Below are positions 12,001 through 19,066 of a stretch of 45,658 nucleotides of DNA, one piece after another. Origin of the DNA: an uncultured Clostridia bacterium (lineage in GTDB: Bacteria > Bacillota > Clostridia > Christensenellales > UBA1242); the NCBI GenBank assembly GCA_947626155.1, contig CANQRC010000004.1, positions 1 to 45,658 on the forward strand, read 5' to 3'. The stretch's first letter is position 1. Each line of letters begins with the position of its first letter. A program made the translations under genes and the position numbers. The notes under the pieces are model-generated. The model had not been told where the DNA came from. It did no database searches and saw nothing but the letters and a program-made list of their open reading frames with translations.

Positions 12001-13937
12001 AAAGGCGTTATCTCCAAATTCAAATAATATTTAACTTCGCCCTCTTCATGTTTTGAGGCAAAACCATTTGTGTAAATTGTTCTAAAACTTAAAATGTTTG
12101 TTCCGCCCCTAAATTCAACCCTAACATCTTTAAAGTTTGCGTTTGCATACAAAACATTGTCAAAAGGCGTCATTCTTCTTTCATAGTCAACAAACAGTTC
12201 GTTCCCTTTTTCAGGGTTTATAAATTGGCTTTCAAGCCTAACTTCGCTTGCGCCATCAATTATGTTTACTTTGATTTCTCTAATAATTTCGTCAACACAC
12301 TCGCCAGTTTCGGCATTATAAATTATTCCCTTGCTAACTGCATGAACTTTAATAAATAAAGGTCCTTTGGCAACGGAATTTGCCGTTCTAACTCTAAAAT
12401 CACCGTTCCAATTTGTCAAAAGGTTGTTTTCCCCATAAACGCCTAAGCTTGTGCTGCCAATCACTGCGTCAAGGCCGTCATCAACCTCAAACCAAAGCCC
12501 GTCAACCTTTGGCAGGCTGCCATAACTTGAAACGACATCAATAGAAAAGTTTACATATCCGTTTGGATAAATTTGGTCGTCATATACATTATAAACTTCA
12601 AGCGCCACATCTTCATTTTCCAGCCCATTTACGCGAATGCTTTGAGGTGCAATCACAATTTTAACATTAAAATTCTGATTTCTGTTTACACTTTCGTCGC
12701 CAAAAATTTGTTTTGCAACTTCATAAAAAATGTTTAAGCCAACAGTAACTTCGTTTTGTTTTTGCGTGCTTTGTGAAATTTTCCAATAAGAAATAACATT
12801 TCCCTCTTCGTCAACTTTGTCCTCGGTGTCCGCAGGGTTTTCATAAAATCTATCAAAATCCACAAAATTTGTGTCCTGGAATTTTTGAATTCCAACAGGG
12901 GTATCAGCGTCAATTCCAGTCATCTGCACTTTTATAATAAAGTCTGTCATTTTAGGGTTATTTGGAACAATTAAAACATCAGCGTCTTTGTCATTGAGTG
13001 GCGTGAATGTTGTCTCTTCCAAAGTCTGATTGCTGTTCATATCAAAATAAGCGCCAAAAAAATTTACATTTAAACTTGGCAAAATGTTTACAGGAACAAC
13101 TTGAGAGATGATATTCTTTTCGCTTTGAAGAGATGGCTGATAAATTGCCAAAATTCTAAATTTGCTTTGACTTACAAACAGTTTGTAGTCCACATCCGTT
13201 GGACTAAGGCTCTTCTGCTGCTGCCCTCCCAAAGTAAACTCAAGCGTTTCGCCAACAAGTTCTGCCCTGTCAAATGCGATAAGGTTCACATGAACATCTC
13301 TGTTCACATTATTGGTCAAGGTTGCCGTTCCGCTTTCCAAATCTAAGTCTTTAACATTCTGCAAATTGTCAACATTTGCCGACTCAACATCTTTTTGAAT
13401 GAGAAAATATGAAACATCTTTTTCGGTTGTGTTGCTGTCAAAATTGAATATGCTTGAAGTTGGAACAAACGCTGTTCCGCCCTTGTTTTCATCTCCGCCG
13501 GAAACATATAACACATCTCCGCCATAACTCATTGTCTTTGAGAATTGCCTTACATCAACCCGAACAGAGCTTTCTTTCGAGCCGTCCAAAAGCTTGACAA
13601 CAAGCTCGGCAGACCCGCCGCTGACAGCAGTTACATTCACGCGAATTCTTGTTTGAGAGATATAAGAATATGTATAGTCAAAAATTTTGCCTTCGCCGCC
13701 GCGTTGCGCAACACTGATTGCGTTGCTTAAGCCGTTCTGATAGCCGTTTATGTCAAAAAGAACACTTGTGCTGCCCAGTTCCTCATCATCTACGGTGAGG
13801 TTGATGCCCTCGGGATGGTCATTTGTCAAATAGACCTTGCCATAGTCCACCCCGCAGCCGGCAAAAAACACCCCTGCAAACAACATTGCAAAGATGCCAA
13901 TCAGCGCTATTAAGGTGTTCCTAACAACTTTTGCCAT
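3057..13937 (-). CDS. Giant secreted lipoprotein (3626 aa) with GLUG-like repeat blocks
   Basis: ORF 3057..13937; signal peptide and lipobox MAKVVRNTLIALIGIFAMLFAGVFFAG-C; recurring GGVVGYADS / GGLAGRLYGG / VGGVIGLAVG / GALVGVATG motifs and 'NPxLIxSAxDL' block starts; RBS AGAGGAGAGGT. Confidence 0.9.
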   Translation of the reverse strand: MAKVVRNTLIALIGIFAMLFAGVFFAGCGVDYGKVYLTNDHPEGINLTVDDEELGSTSVLFDINGYQNGLSNAISVAQRGGEGKIFDYTYSYISQTRIRVNVTAVSGGSAELVVKLLDGSKESSVRVDVRQFSKTMSYGGDVLYVSGGDENKGGTAFVPTSSIFNFDSNTTEKDVSYFLIQKDVESANVDNLQNVKDLDLESGTATLTNNVNRDVHVNLIAFDRAELVGETLEFTLGGQQQKSLSPTDVDYKLFVSQSKFRILAIYQPSLQSEKNIISQVVPVNILPSLNVNFFGAYFDMNSNQTLEETTFTPLNDKDADVLIVPNNPKMTDFIIKVQMTGIDADTPVGIQKFQDTNFVDFDRFYENPADTEDKVDEEGNVISYWKISQSTQKQNEVTVGLNIFYEVAKQIFGDESVNRNQNFNVKIVIAPQSIRVNGLENEDVALEVYNVYDDQIYPNGYVNFSIDVVSSYGSLPKVDGLWFEVDDGLDAVIGSTSLGVYGENNLLTNWNGDFRVRTANSVAKGPLFIKVHAVSKGIIYNAETGECVDEIIREIKVNIIDGASEVRLESQFINPEKGNELFVDYERRMTPFDNVLYANANFKDVRVEFRGGTNILSFRTIYTNGFASKHEEGEVKYYLNLEITPLRLGDGVYDFFLDNGTSYRGLTFHCTRLLKEETTAFQFTSTGNSAVTKAEFSSSAEDLNYQDCINLEILNPSSKDEVVYGSTVSFTFKGNYDSVVYPSSNEIVSVTANRANWTFTLTTRINGACDLEFDLSGPAIANGFAEARKSLLFKIHVSSYSLVSEFYLKNGDAYALSNTVYYGGSISSYSVELTPNVFNENSTNFYRYTLDGESISRIYDNCSGGEDGIYTYEEGVNIAEQDSVIKLEYNETGYDKNYVYFNIANSMGPIAVSFRMRIVKNDEDSLAKTVVFTISRGLMFYLPERATYGFDGDEYEVDFKRGTEWSNEFKTGSFGSLIYNPDNFEFKYSLSYLETIGENPFVLSAFLKQPNLTKRYDATIVPQEYVEVKTISRVSGSADIDFSNENLVQTVGVLTNPTYATDNSIRIEFIPNATNEYSASMLTYTVDDSQRRNGIYTIALSVEEFFERYKDQITNINADLSGKLYIYPAEWGTSYTSLDSSQNPVCFNIQYRNGSRLNPYLLRSAQDVLDIGKNDIKLSSHYELRERISMAAVNNATPIGIVDGKVVGFSGTIVGTTSQASITDIIISDTNFKAVVGGKVYAGLFAKINQNPSQTDVVGSTEVTYELPSIENVSFSGRFNSLSLSGTAYVGLLAAINQGSLVNIATRIEKGSRASSINAGNSTVYFGTVAGLNFGQLTQNFEKYDEKTYFRLYDSEKDGRLQDDGLGGQYFTETVNNTSYTYFVSKDQFVVDEHSNTKYYVVNQKNEKVPFKKVSVNKEGSVVEYFLPLREAENFAGQTTKIMAYYDDYVNINTNGGNVYAGGVVGATNSGIKRIEDGELVLLGYSKYTSYTLLKVTGQTNGNVDVGGVAGVLTYVATGSLLPNEIAENNEAAVQTSFALDNLLVGGIIDSIDVTGTRTASGVGGVVGYADSLTSINRDIFVSNNTIRTFLRGFDDVGAVVGYENYHSSEGSSNVYYSSEKGQSVGGNTIEAVDIGGGIFESSMIIRQAKDGLTNDGAGLLDTIQDKIDALDEKLKDSPDDESLKNQRQGLLNEQIVVAGIVGNAYRNDRKYDAFTFETASYLARTLQEKNGGAELDQKSPDTDKFYGDILIVNKTVDKISYVSSFVFEHKEVELNIGKETPFKLSSSDGASGVDVFFMYYFSVQGVVGVEEAGYAQDEISRLNYITTNSDFHPLKPAGGTLDLDPDITISGSSSVLNVDVSANITVKNTGLAKLNVSSILNVIKTKTIYILAVNYFKKDINSSLFFADNNINGSVVDDNTSYVLRGDKKSKLYLRPSYLCETTRDVDGKEFSISQDGILNYQGKNYILNPNTDLTVDVDPKEGSFSRTQVDGQTVIFYKTKKPEVENAVDNYSLTPVLRVEVEGQVYVFELDGAKLSNLPLTYKESPERVFTGSTLHRITTNQNFEDYVEIVSTNDVEFVYYEIHKVVNGQTDPNSVQSRRVEQNSIDAWKNYVNNETNNDLFDFTFKETSGKQYSYVCAINQTSDKYKNRYLNPIYGEYILEFHSSKIDDNGTTVMCSTRVYVDEAELKFIGINNYSNINDVSTTAEVVVPSQRGLLEVTLDPIEAVFDTFTISNNAANYQQGATEISLSFAYETSDENGSVVYETVPNFGLYRDGSLTFTYEQMINFLNKQGDARYRGKVYISYIMPASSVSDKVPVGFDIAVVHGGENKETIRETRMYYTRLGSYARLRFASKNAIDNTYYVARGLEYSLILDSFGFEREQITMTSSNTKVANVVEENGAIRLQISPDVIIYQQGYPGLYVTITTSAFKIVDNVRITFDDSLKLCVMDFVMNYDYTEGVNEDVVRGMENGVITNTIGNPYTLELAITDFLEYDKNNQAVVENVNNFVSRMTSQVVWTVYESGLPDVNLGNQTQTYRSNFFLADGLTITPLRVYNHTANIYHFSVSGYYLMDGGTYIYSSTSIGTDRFYTEFSFDVNEQSTEESPLPIEKVDEFMNMGSNQWYILLNDITLRNTEQATAEQTSQFMPLTSQIAGFDGNGYEILMGGEYNMTDLTDIGIFATVRENCIIKNMTISLTKDVTINVNTPTYNIGLLTAANEGTIANAVIKSNGHTLSVVYRGTEAVSASYVSGIAAANSGFITNSRSDLNISANVNLSGIVGNNSGKIAGCYYKGGSLYNYTLGTTELTAGFVIENSGEIYSSYVSGQANADDVYYKGTQNTLHANNNIAGFVYENSGVINDCYTNINMEGNGSYVAGFTITNSGTIDRCISWSVLNNRNDSGYGFAGFNELDTEDVEGGKITNCYFLQDPDPDGNGDTSDGVNVNIGNLEDDPNAIILPLTLKQFELGEQVTTEGDAQVDPNDDFTSLFDAYSYQTTKGANAVWFYNDGNAGSRDFGTTVFNKNRLELVSPNIIAFSRRNLDSVESVVDPETGAENVVYNYVYDTTVCEALGAIHNPILIGSATDLEEYVVRQNNSVNINRAYYRLISDIRYDENSDNSALSSTKFLGYFEGNHMEIADIKLVSNNKQNYAGLFAEIGSSDISSVGVVMNMTLTPNEVNFPNATVVGGLAGRLYGGKVFNVDVLPESGITVQGANIVGGVIGLAVGNYEMAHINSTASAKARFLPNLAGNNFNQNSSLLDEYSYAGALVGVATGSGTIKFSKLEDEIRVTGGKVGLMFGLIDTGVTVKDMTIYIQEETRVTTYSQTAGLFVGQSRGNVSGVKVFGLAAVSNPFETTSYVPESVGGFAGTIDSGEVTGVYVSQNILASTTSTRPFETDISTGRGIKYIGGFAGKIVGSASISDVTVDSISIVGTEFVGGVVGGTILTGGVSFADIHVSASLKATGLTVAEAGVGGLVGVVGEGATVKLTATKIQDEKIVRNEFNIEASMEIRVYSLNLASYNLGAIIGLNQSKYSHNVDNSNSSITGKSSIKSVGANENWTESIQTALRGEQVVLEHTSSDEHKPIVHENVFSASECSYSAKVEFELNSETMQIYLTNYGSAVAFN

Positions 13938-13954
13938 ACCTCTCCTCTAAAATT

Positions 13955-16651
13955 TTAGTTAAACAGTTGTTTTACATATTCAAGAGCATTGATTTGCACG
14001 GTTGTTCTTGAAGTTGGCCCCGTGATTAAGAAGCCTTGACCGACGCCGGCAGTGACAATTGAGTTTTGTTCTTCCTCATTTATTCCGCCGGACTTTTCAT
14101 AAAGTTGAACGAGGTCATTGATATCACTTGGAGAAAGCGAGAAAATAAGTGAATATTGGCAGGCGTTAATAACCGCAGTTGACTGCCTCTTAATTTCATC
14201 CGAGCCCACAAAGTCGGAAATGTTTTGAGTGATGACAATCTGCATTCCGCCATATTTTCTGATACGTTTTGCCATTTGCGCCATGAAGTCCAACGCAATT
14301 GGGTATTTTGGATTGATGAAGATATGCGCCTCATCAACCGCAATGATAATTTTTCTGTTTTTGCGATATTTTCTGTTGAAATCCTTGTTGTTGATGATTT
14401 CATTGTTCAAATATCTAAACACAAGAAGCATTTGTGCGTTTGTAACTTGGGCGTTGTTTCCCGCAACCAAAGATTGGAAGTTGAATGTAACAAAGTTTTC
14501 GTTTGTTTCGATTGATGTCGGTCCGTTCCAAAGAGAACTGTTTCTTCCGCCCGTTGCAAATTTCTTAATGTAAGTTTCAACGGTCATAAGGTTTCTAAGC
14601 GTAAATTCGTCTCTTGCGGTTTTAATTCTTTCCAAAATAAGGTTGTAAAGGTCGTCAAAGGTTGGATAATCCTCAGGCTTAAGTTTTGCAAGTTTTGTTC
14701 TATAATCAATGTTATGTTTTTTATACATATCAATAATAAGCGAGTTCAAAACTTCAAACGCGTCAGAATTTATTCCCTCCAAAATAACTCTAAAAAATTG
14801 CTCCAAGAATTGTAAGTGCTGAGAGAAACTGTCGTCTGCAACCTCTTCTTTTGGTGCTTTTTCAATCAGTCTGCCATAGTCGTCATACTCTTCCTCTTCT
14901 TCCTCTTCGTCTTCACTTGCTTCCAAAGAGGAAATAACGTGGAAAGGATTGATAATTCCGTGAGTTGAAGAGCCAACATCAATAAACTTTCCACCCAAAT
15001 TGTTTGTCAAATCTTGATATTCGTTTTCCGGGTCAAGAATGAATATTTTGCAGTTGTCGGCGGCAAAATTCGTAAGAAGTGTCTTTGTGGCGTAACTCTT
15101 TCCCGAGCCAGATTTTCCAATGACCATCATGTTAGAGTTAACTCTTTCGCGGTCACGCTTAAAGAAGTCCACAAAAACGGGATATTCGTTGTCGCCAATA
15201 TAAATTCCATTAGGGTCTTGAAGTGCGTTTGAAATAAATGGGAATGTTGCGGCAAGCGTGGAAGTTGGAATTCCTCTCAAACTGTTTTTTACGCTGTCTC
15301 TTTTTGAGATGTTTGAAGAGATAAAGCCGTCAATTTGCCTTGAAAACAACTCGGAATATTTAAAGCCTTGTTGTTTAAGCATTGCGCGAACATCTTTCTT
15401 CGCGGCGTCCTCCGCCACAAGATAAGTGTTGACATTGTAAAGTTGTTGGTTGTTGTTTTTAAGGTTTGCCAAAAGTTCTCTCAAAGTGTCAACGTGGGTT
15501 TGCAACTCAATCTGTGTGGAACTTCTGCCCGCCTTATAAAGTTTTGTCTCCATTTCCATGATGGCCTTATCAATTTGCTTTTCAGATTCAAGTTTTGGAA
15601 TTGGATTAAACTTCATGTGAACTCTTGTTCTGTCCAAAAGGAAGAATTGTGCGCCCCAAGCGTTTCCAACTTGCAAAGGATAGTCAACAAGGTTAAAGCA
15701 GCGGTAGCAAGTGTCGTCAACAAAGAAACGACCAATATTAAATCTTATCTTGTTTGGCAAAGCCCAATTTAGGTGTTCCGTGATAGGCAAAACGTCCAAA
15801 TCTCTTTCATCAAAATCCTTCCCAAGGGTGGATTTCAAAAAGACCATAAGGTCATTGCCCGTCACAAGGTTTGCGTTGATAGGGTTCAACGAAGACGCCA
15901 TGGCGGAAATCATGCCCTTTGTTGTCGTTTCAAGAATTTCCCTATCCTTGTCATACACAACAATATAAAAGTGGTCTTTAAACACCTTTGACTGCCTGTT
16001 CATCATCTCATAAAGCGAAACCCTTTCCTCAAAAATAGGTGAGCGCGCGTCAATTTCCTCTTGGGTAATTTGGCCGTCATATTGCATATCATACAAAACA
16101 TCAAACTTGGCGTTTTCATTGTGAATGTAGTTGTCCAAAATCATAGGCTTTGAAATTTTGATAATTGAACAAGTTTGGTCCATGTTCAAACGCCTGAGTG
16201 CATTTGCAAAACTTTCAATAACGTTGTCTTGATAATATTCCGTCAAAAGCGTGAAGAACATTGGCTGAATTTCAATGACCTGAGCATAATAAATCCCAAA
16301 ATTTATAAACCTGTCTTGGTAAACGCCCTCAAAAGGAATCATTTGTCTGATGGAAGACTTCCCGTTTTCGTCGTCGTCATCTTTACCCTTGACAAACTTT
16401 TTCTTTTGGGCGGAATATCTCAAAAGAAAAACGAGAGTGTTGTAAAATCTTACATCATCTGCAAGCTTAAAAAACATTGAAACGGCAATTATGCACCAAG
16501 CAATGCCAATCCAAATATGTAATTCAAAATTTGCCAAAAACAAAAGAATGGCAATCGCCGCAAAAATGAACCCCAAAATCAGGTCCAACCCGGTGACGCC
16601 TCTTACAAACTCGGCTTTTACTTTGGTTCTTCGTGGAATAACTCTTACCAT
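13955..16651 (-). CDS. VirB4/TraE-family conjugation-type ATPase with N-terminal PrgI-like transmembrane segment
   Basis: Walker A VIGKSGSGKSYATKTLL, Walker B KIIIAVDEAH, ITQNISDF motif, two N-terminal TM helices (LDLILGFIFAAIAILLFLANFELHIWIGIAWCIIAVSMFF). Confidence 0.88.
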   Translation of the reverse strand: MVRVIPRRTKVKAEFVRGVTGLDLILGFIFAAIAILLFLANFELHIWIGIAWCIIAVSMFFKLADDVRFYNTLVFLLRYSAQKKKFVKGKDDDDENGKSSIRQMIPFEGVYQDRFINFGIYYAQVIEIQPMFFTLLTEYYQDNVIESFANALRRLNMDQTCSIIKISKPMILDNYIHNENAKFDVLYDMQYDGQITQEEIDARSPIFEERVSLYEMMNRQSKVFKDHFYIVVYDKDREILETTTKGMISAMASSLNPINANLVTGNDLMVFLKSTLGKDFDERDLDVLPITEHLNWALPNKIRFNIGRFFVDDTCYRCFNLVDYPLQVGNAWGAQFFLLDRTRVHMKFNPIPKLESEKQIDKAIMEMETKLYKAGRSSTQIELQTHVDTLRELLANLKNNNQQLYNVNTYLVAEDAAKKDVRAMLKQQGFKYSELFSRQIDGFISSNISKRDSVKNSLRGIPTSTLAATFPFISNALQDPNGIYIGDNEYPVFVDFFKRDRERVNSNMMVIGKSGSGKSYATKTLLTNFAADNCKIFILDPENEYQDLTNNLGGKFIDVGSSTHGIINPFHVISSLEASEDEEEEEEEYDDYGRLIEKAPKEEVADDSFSQHLQFLEQFFRVILEGINSDAFEVLNSLIIDMYKKHNIDYRTKLAKLKPEDYPTFDDLYNLILERIKTARDEFTLRNLMTVETYIKKFATGGRNSSLWNGPTSIETNENFVTFNFQSLVAGNNAQVTNAQMLLVFRYLNNEIINNKDFNRKYRKNRKIIIAVDEAHIFINPKYPIALDFMAQMAKRIRKYGGMQIVITQNISDFVGSDEIKRQSTAVINACQYSLIFSLSPSDINDLVQLYEKSGGINEEEQNSIVTAGVGQGFLITGPTSRTTVQINALEYVKQLFN

Positions 16652-16660
16652 AACAACCTC

Positions 16661-16680
16661 TTGTAGTTATGATACTACAA
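16661..16680. promoter_or_regulatory. Perfect dyad (operator-like) overlapping putative -10 of the virB4-like/lipoprotein operon
   Basis: TTGTAGT-TATGAT-ACTACAA, 7-bp perfect arms; minus strand TTGTAT-N18-TATCAT promoter-like sequence overlaps it. Confidence 0.45.
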
Positions 16681-16847
16681 ACCAAAGCAAAAATACAAAT
16701 AAAATGCGCAAAAAACAAAAATAAATATTTATTATTATATATTTTCAACATTTTCCCTCGGGGTTTAAAATTCGACAACAAACAGCAATAAATTATTTTT
16801 TAGGAATTTATTTTTTTAAAAATTCAAAAAATTGATAAAAAAATCAA

Positions 16848-16895
16848 AAAAATAGCAAAAAAATTGAATAAAAACCTAATTTTTTGCTATTTTTC
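16848..16895 (-). terminator. Intrinsic terminator downstream of the PRC-barrel gene
   Basis: AAAATAGCAAAAAAATT...AATTTTTTGCTATTTT hairpin with T-tract. Confidence 0.6.
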
Positions 16896-16902
16896 ACAAT
16901 TT

Positions 16903-17565
16903 TTATCTTTTTATGGCAAAGAAAAGTTGATTTAATTTGTTGTGTCTTTTTGCCTTCTCAAACACCGCTTTTGTGATGACTTCATTCTTCAAAACAATCT
17001 TTTCATTGTTGTAGCCCAAGATGTCCTGTCCGCATATTTTGCCAATGTAAAAGTTGGCTGAAAGGTTTATCTTTTCCGGCCCAGAAACCTTTGGAAAATC
17101 TTGAATGGAAACAACCTCTTCTATGTTCGTTCTAGGAAAAGTCCTTGAAAGTTGGGCGCGCTTTTTCTTAGTTTGAATAAAAACAACATCTTCCCCAACC
17201 TCGCTTACAAACTTTGGCAAAATTTCGCACTTGTCAGTTACAATTTTTGTTATTTTCTGTTTTTGAAACTCCAAATTTTTAATGCAGCCCAAATCCTGGA
17301 AGTTCTCATCCAACACTTGTTTGCCAAGCAGCCCCCTCGTTCTTTGGGCGGTAAATTGCATTGCCCCAACCTCGCCAATCACCACATATTCATCAGTGGC
17401 CATAAGCACATCCTCGCTTTTGACAAAAAACTCACTTTCCGTCTCATCGTCAACCACATAATATCCAACTTTCTTCATGGAAGAAAAATCCAAGGCCACA
17501 TCCAGCACAAAGCCCACTCTTTTGCCCGCACTTTTGTCCAAGACAATCTTTGAAATGTTTTCCAT
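16903..17565 (-). CDS. PRC-barrel domain protein
   Basis: Start trimmed to MENISKIVLDKSAGKRVGFVLDVALDF (ATG 17563-17565, RBS GGCGGAGGG); repeated PRC-like segments (GLLGKQVLDENFQDLGCIKNLEF). Confidence 0.75.
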   Translation of the reverse strand: MENISKIVLDKSAGKRVGFVLDVALDFSSMKKVGYYVVDDETESEFFVKSEDVLMATDEYVVIGEVGAMQFTAQRTRGLLGKQVLDENFQDLGCIKNLEFQKQKITKIVTDKCEILPKFVSEVGEDVVFIQTKKKRAQLSRTFPRTNIEEVVSIQDFPKVSGPEKINLSANFYIGKICGQDILGYNNEKIVLKNEVITKAVFEKAKRHNKLNQLFFAIKR

Positions 17566-17629
17566 CAGCCCTCCGCCTATTATTGTGATATGTTGCCTGT
17601 CCAAAAAATATGACAAACCGTCGCGGGAG

Positions 17630-17658
17630 TTGACAAACTTAAAAGAAAGTGCTAAAAT
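17630..17658 (+). promoter_or_regulatory. Putative sigma-A promoter of the DUF1858 gene
   Basis: TTGACA-N17-TAAAAT. Confidence 0.7.
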
Positions 17659-17674
17659 CTTAGCGAGGTGAAAA

Positions 17675-17887
17675 ATGAAAAAATCAAAAATAGTTAAAAA
17701 ACCATACACAAAAGATATGACAATTGGCGAAGTTTTAAAAAGCAACCCAAATTTGGAAGAGGTGTTTTTGGGCTTTGGAATGCATTGCGTAGCCTGCCCA
17801 GTCAGCCAAATGGAAACAGTTGAAGAGGCCAGCGCAGTTCATGGGGTTGATGTTGAATTTCTTCTAAAAAAACTAAACGAAGCATAA
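17675..17887 (+). CDS. DUF1858 domain protein (hybrid-cluster-protein-associated redox disulfide family)
   Basis: 70 aa, TKDMTIGEVLKSNPNLEEVFLGFGMHCVACPVSQMETVEEASAVHGVDVEFLLKKLN with CxxC. Confidence 0.85.
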   Translation: MKKSKIVKKPYTKDMTIGEVLKSNPNLEEVFLGFGMHCVACPVSQMETVEEASAVHGVDVEFLLKKLNEA

Positions 17888-17890
17888 AAA

Positions 17891-17920
17891 CAAAACTGCA
17901 AAAGTTGCAGTTTTTTTATT
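17891..17920. terminator. Bidirectional intrinsic terminator between convergent DUF1858 gene and hflX
   Basis: CAAAACTGCAAAAGTTGCAGTTTTTTT. Confidence 0.7.
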
Positions 17921-18995
17921 TATTTAACGCGTTTTTTATGATTTTTTTCAGTTTTTCAGCGTTATTTTTATCTTTTATGTTAAAAAGCACTTCGTTTTGT
18001 CCTATCTCAATTGGAGCTTTTAATAGGTCGCTCTTGTTCAAAATCACAAGGCGATTTTTTGTTGCCCCAAGGTCATCCAAAATTTCATTTGTGATTTCAA
18101 TGTTCTTCTTATAAAACTTGTCGGAGACATCCACAACATGAAGCAAAAGGTCGGCGTTTTTCACCTCTTCCAAAGTGGACGAGAAACTCTCCACAAGTTC
18201 ATGCGGCAACTTGCTGATAAATCCAACCGTATCCGTGAGGAGGCAAAACTGCCCGTCGTCCAAATACATCCTTCGGCTTGTGGTGTCAAGCGTGGCAAAA
18301 AGTTTGTCGTCGGCATAGATGTTTTCCTTGGTCAACAAATTGAAAATTGAGCTTTTTCCGGCGTTGGTGTAGCCGCCCAGCACAACGCTTTTAATCCCCG
18401 TCTTTTCACGAAGAACCTTGTTTTGTTTTCTGCTGTTTTTGATTTTTTCAATCTCCGCTTGAAGGGTGACAATTTCTTTTTCAAGTTTTCGGCGATCAAG
18501 TTCAAGTTTGGTCTCGCCGGGGCCTCTCATTCCCGCACCCTTGCCGCCAAATCTGCCCGCGCTGCCCTGCAAAGAGGAAAGCCTTGTAAGAAGATAACGG
18601 TTTTGGGCAAGCTTAACCTCAATTTTGCCCTCGCTGGATTTTGCGTTAAGCGCAAAAATGTCTATGATAAGCAAAATTCTATCCAAAACTTTTATGCCAA
18701 TTTCGTCAGACAAATTCCTAAGTTGAGAGCCTGTAAGTTGGAAGTCAACAACCAAACAATCGCAAGGATTTTGCGCAAGAAAGTCCTTGATTTCTTGAAG
18801 TTTTCCTGAGCCCATTATTGTTCGCCTGTTGAAAGCGTCAAGGCTTTGGCTGAAAATATGTTCAACTTCAAGCCCCGCAGAAAAACAAAGTCTGCTTATT
18901 TCCGCAAACTGATAATCCTTGTCCTCATCCTTCTTGATAGGGCAAAAAACAATTGCTTTTTCAATTTCTTCTTTCGTCTCAAAAACCTGTTTCAT
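17916..18995 (-). CDS. hflX: GTPase HflX
   Basis: G1 GGYTNAGKSSIFNLLT, DTVGFISKLPHELVESFSSTLEEV, NKSD; start trimmed to MKQVFETKEEI at 18995. Confidence 0.95.
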   Translation of the reverse strand: MKQVFETKEEIEKAIVFCPIKKDEDKDYQFAEISRLCFSAGLEVEHIFSQSLDAFNRRTIMGSGKLQEIKDFLAQNPCDCLVVDFQLTGSQLRNLSDEIGIKVLDRILLIIDIFALNAKSSEGKIEVKLAQNRYLLTRLSSLQGSAGRFGGKGAGMRGPGETKLELDRRKLEKEIVTLQAEIEKIKNSRKQNKVLREKTGIKSVVLGGYTNAGKSSIFNLLTKENIYADDKLFATLDTTSRRMYLDDGQFCLLTDTVGFISKLPHELVESFSSTLEEVKNADLLLHVVDVSDKFYKKNIEITNEILDDLGATKNRLVILNKSDLLKAPIEIGQNEVLFNIKDKNNAEKLKKIIKNALNK

Positions 18996-19066
18996 ATTTT
19001 GATAATAACAAAAAAATATGCAAAAAGTCAATTTTTTGAATATAAAAAGCCTATTTTTTTGAATTT

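Noticed and set aside
3027-13730. Numerous 60-210 aa ORFs on either strand inside the giant lipoprotein gene (e.g. 5151-5645, 6435-7067, 9624-10040)
   Set aside because: Shadow ORFs of a biased-composition coding gene; no RBS or family resemblance seen.
13955-16651. Interpretation as part of an integrated conjugative element
   Set aside because: No relaxase, coupling protein, integrase, att repeats or other T4SS genes visible in this window; retained only as an alternative.
16735-16895. A/T-homopolymer-rich segment as a special element
   Set aside because: Explained by ordinary AT-rich intergenic DNA plus an intrinsic terminator.
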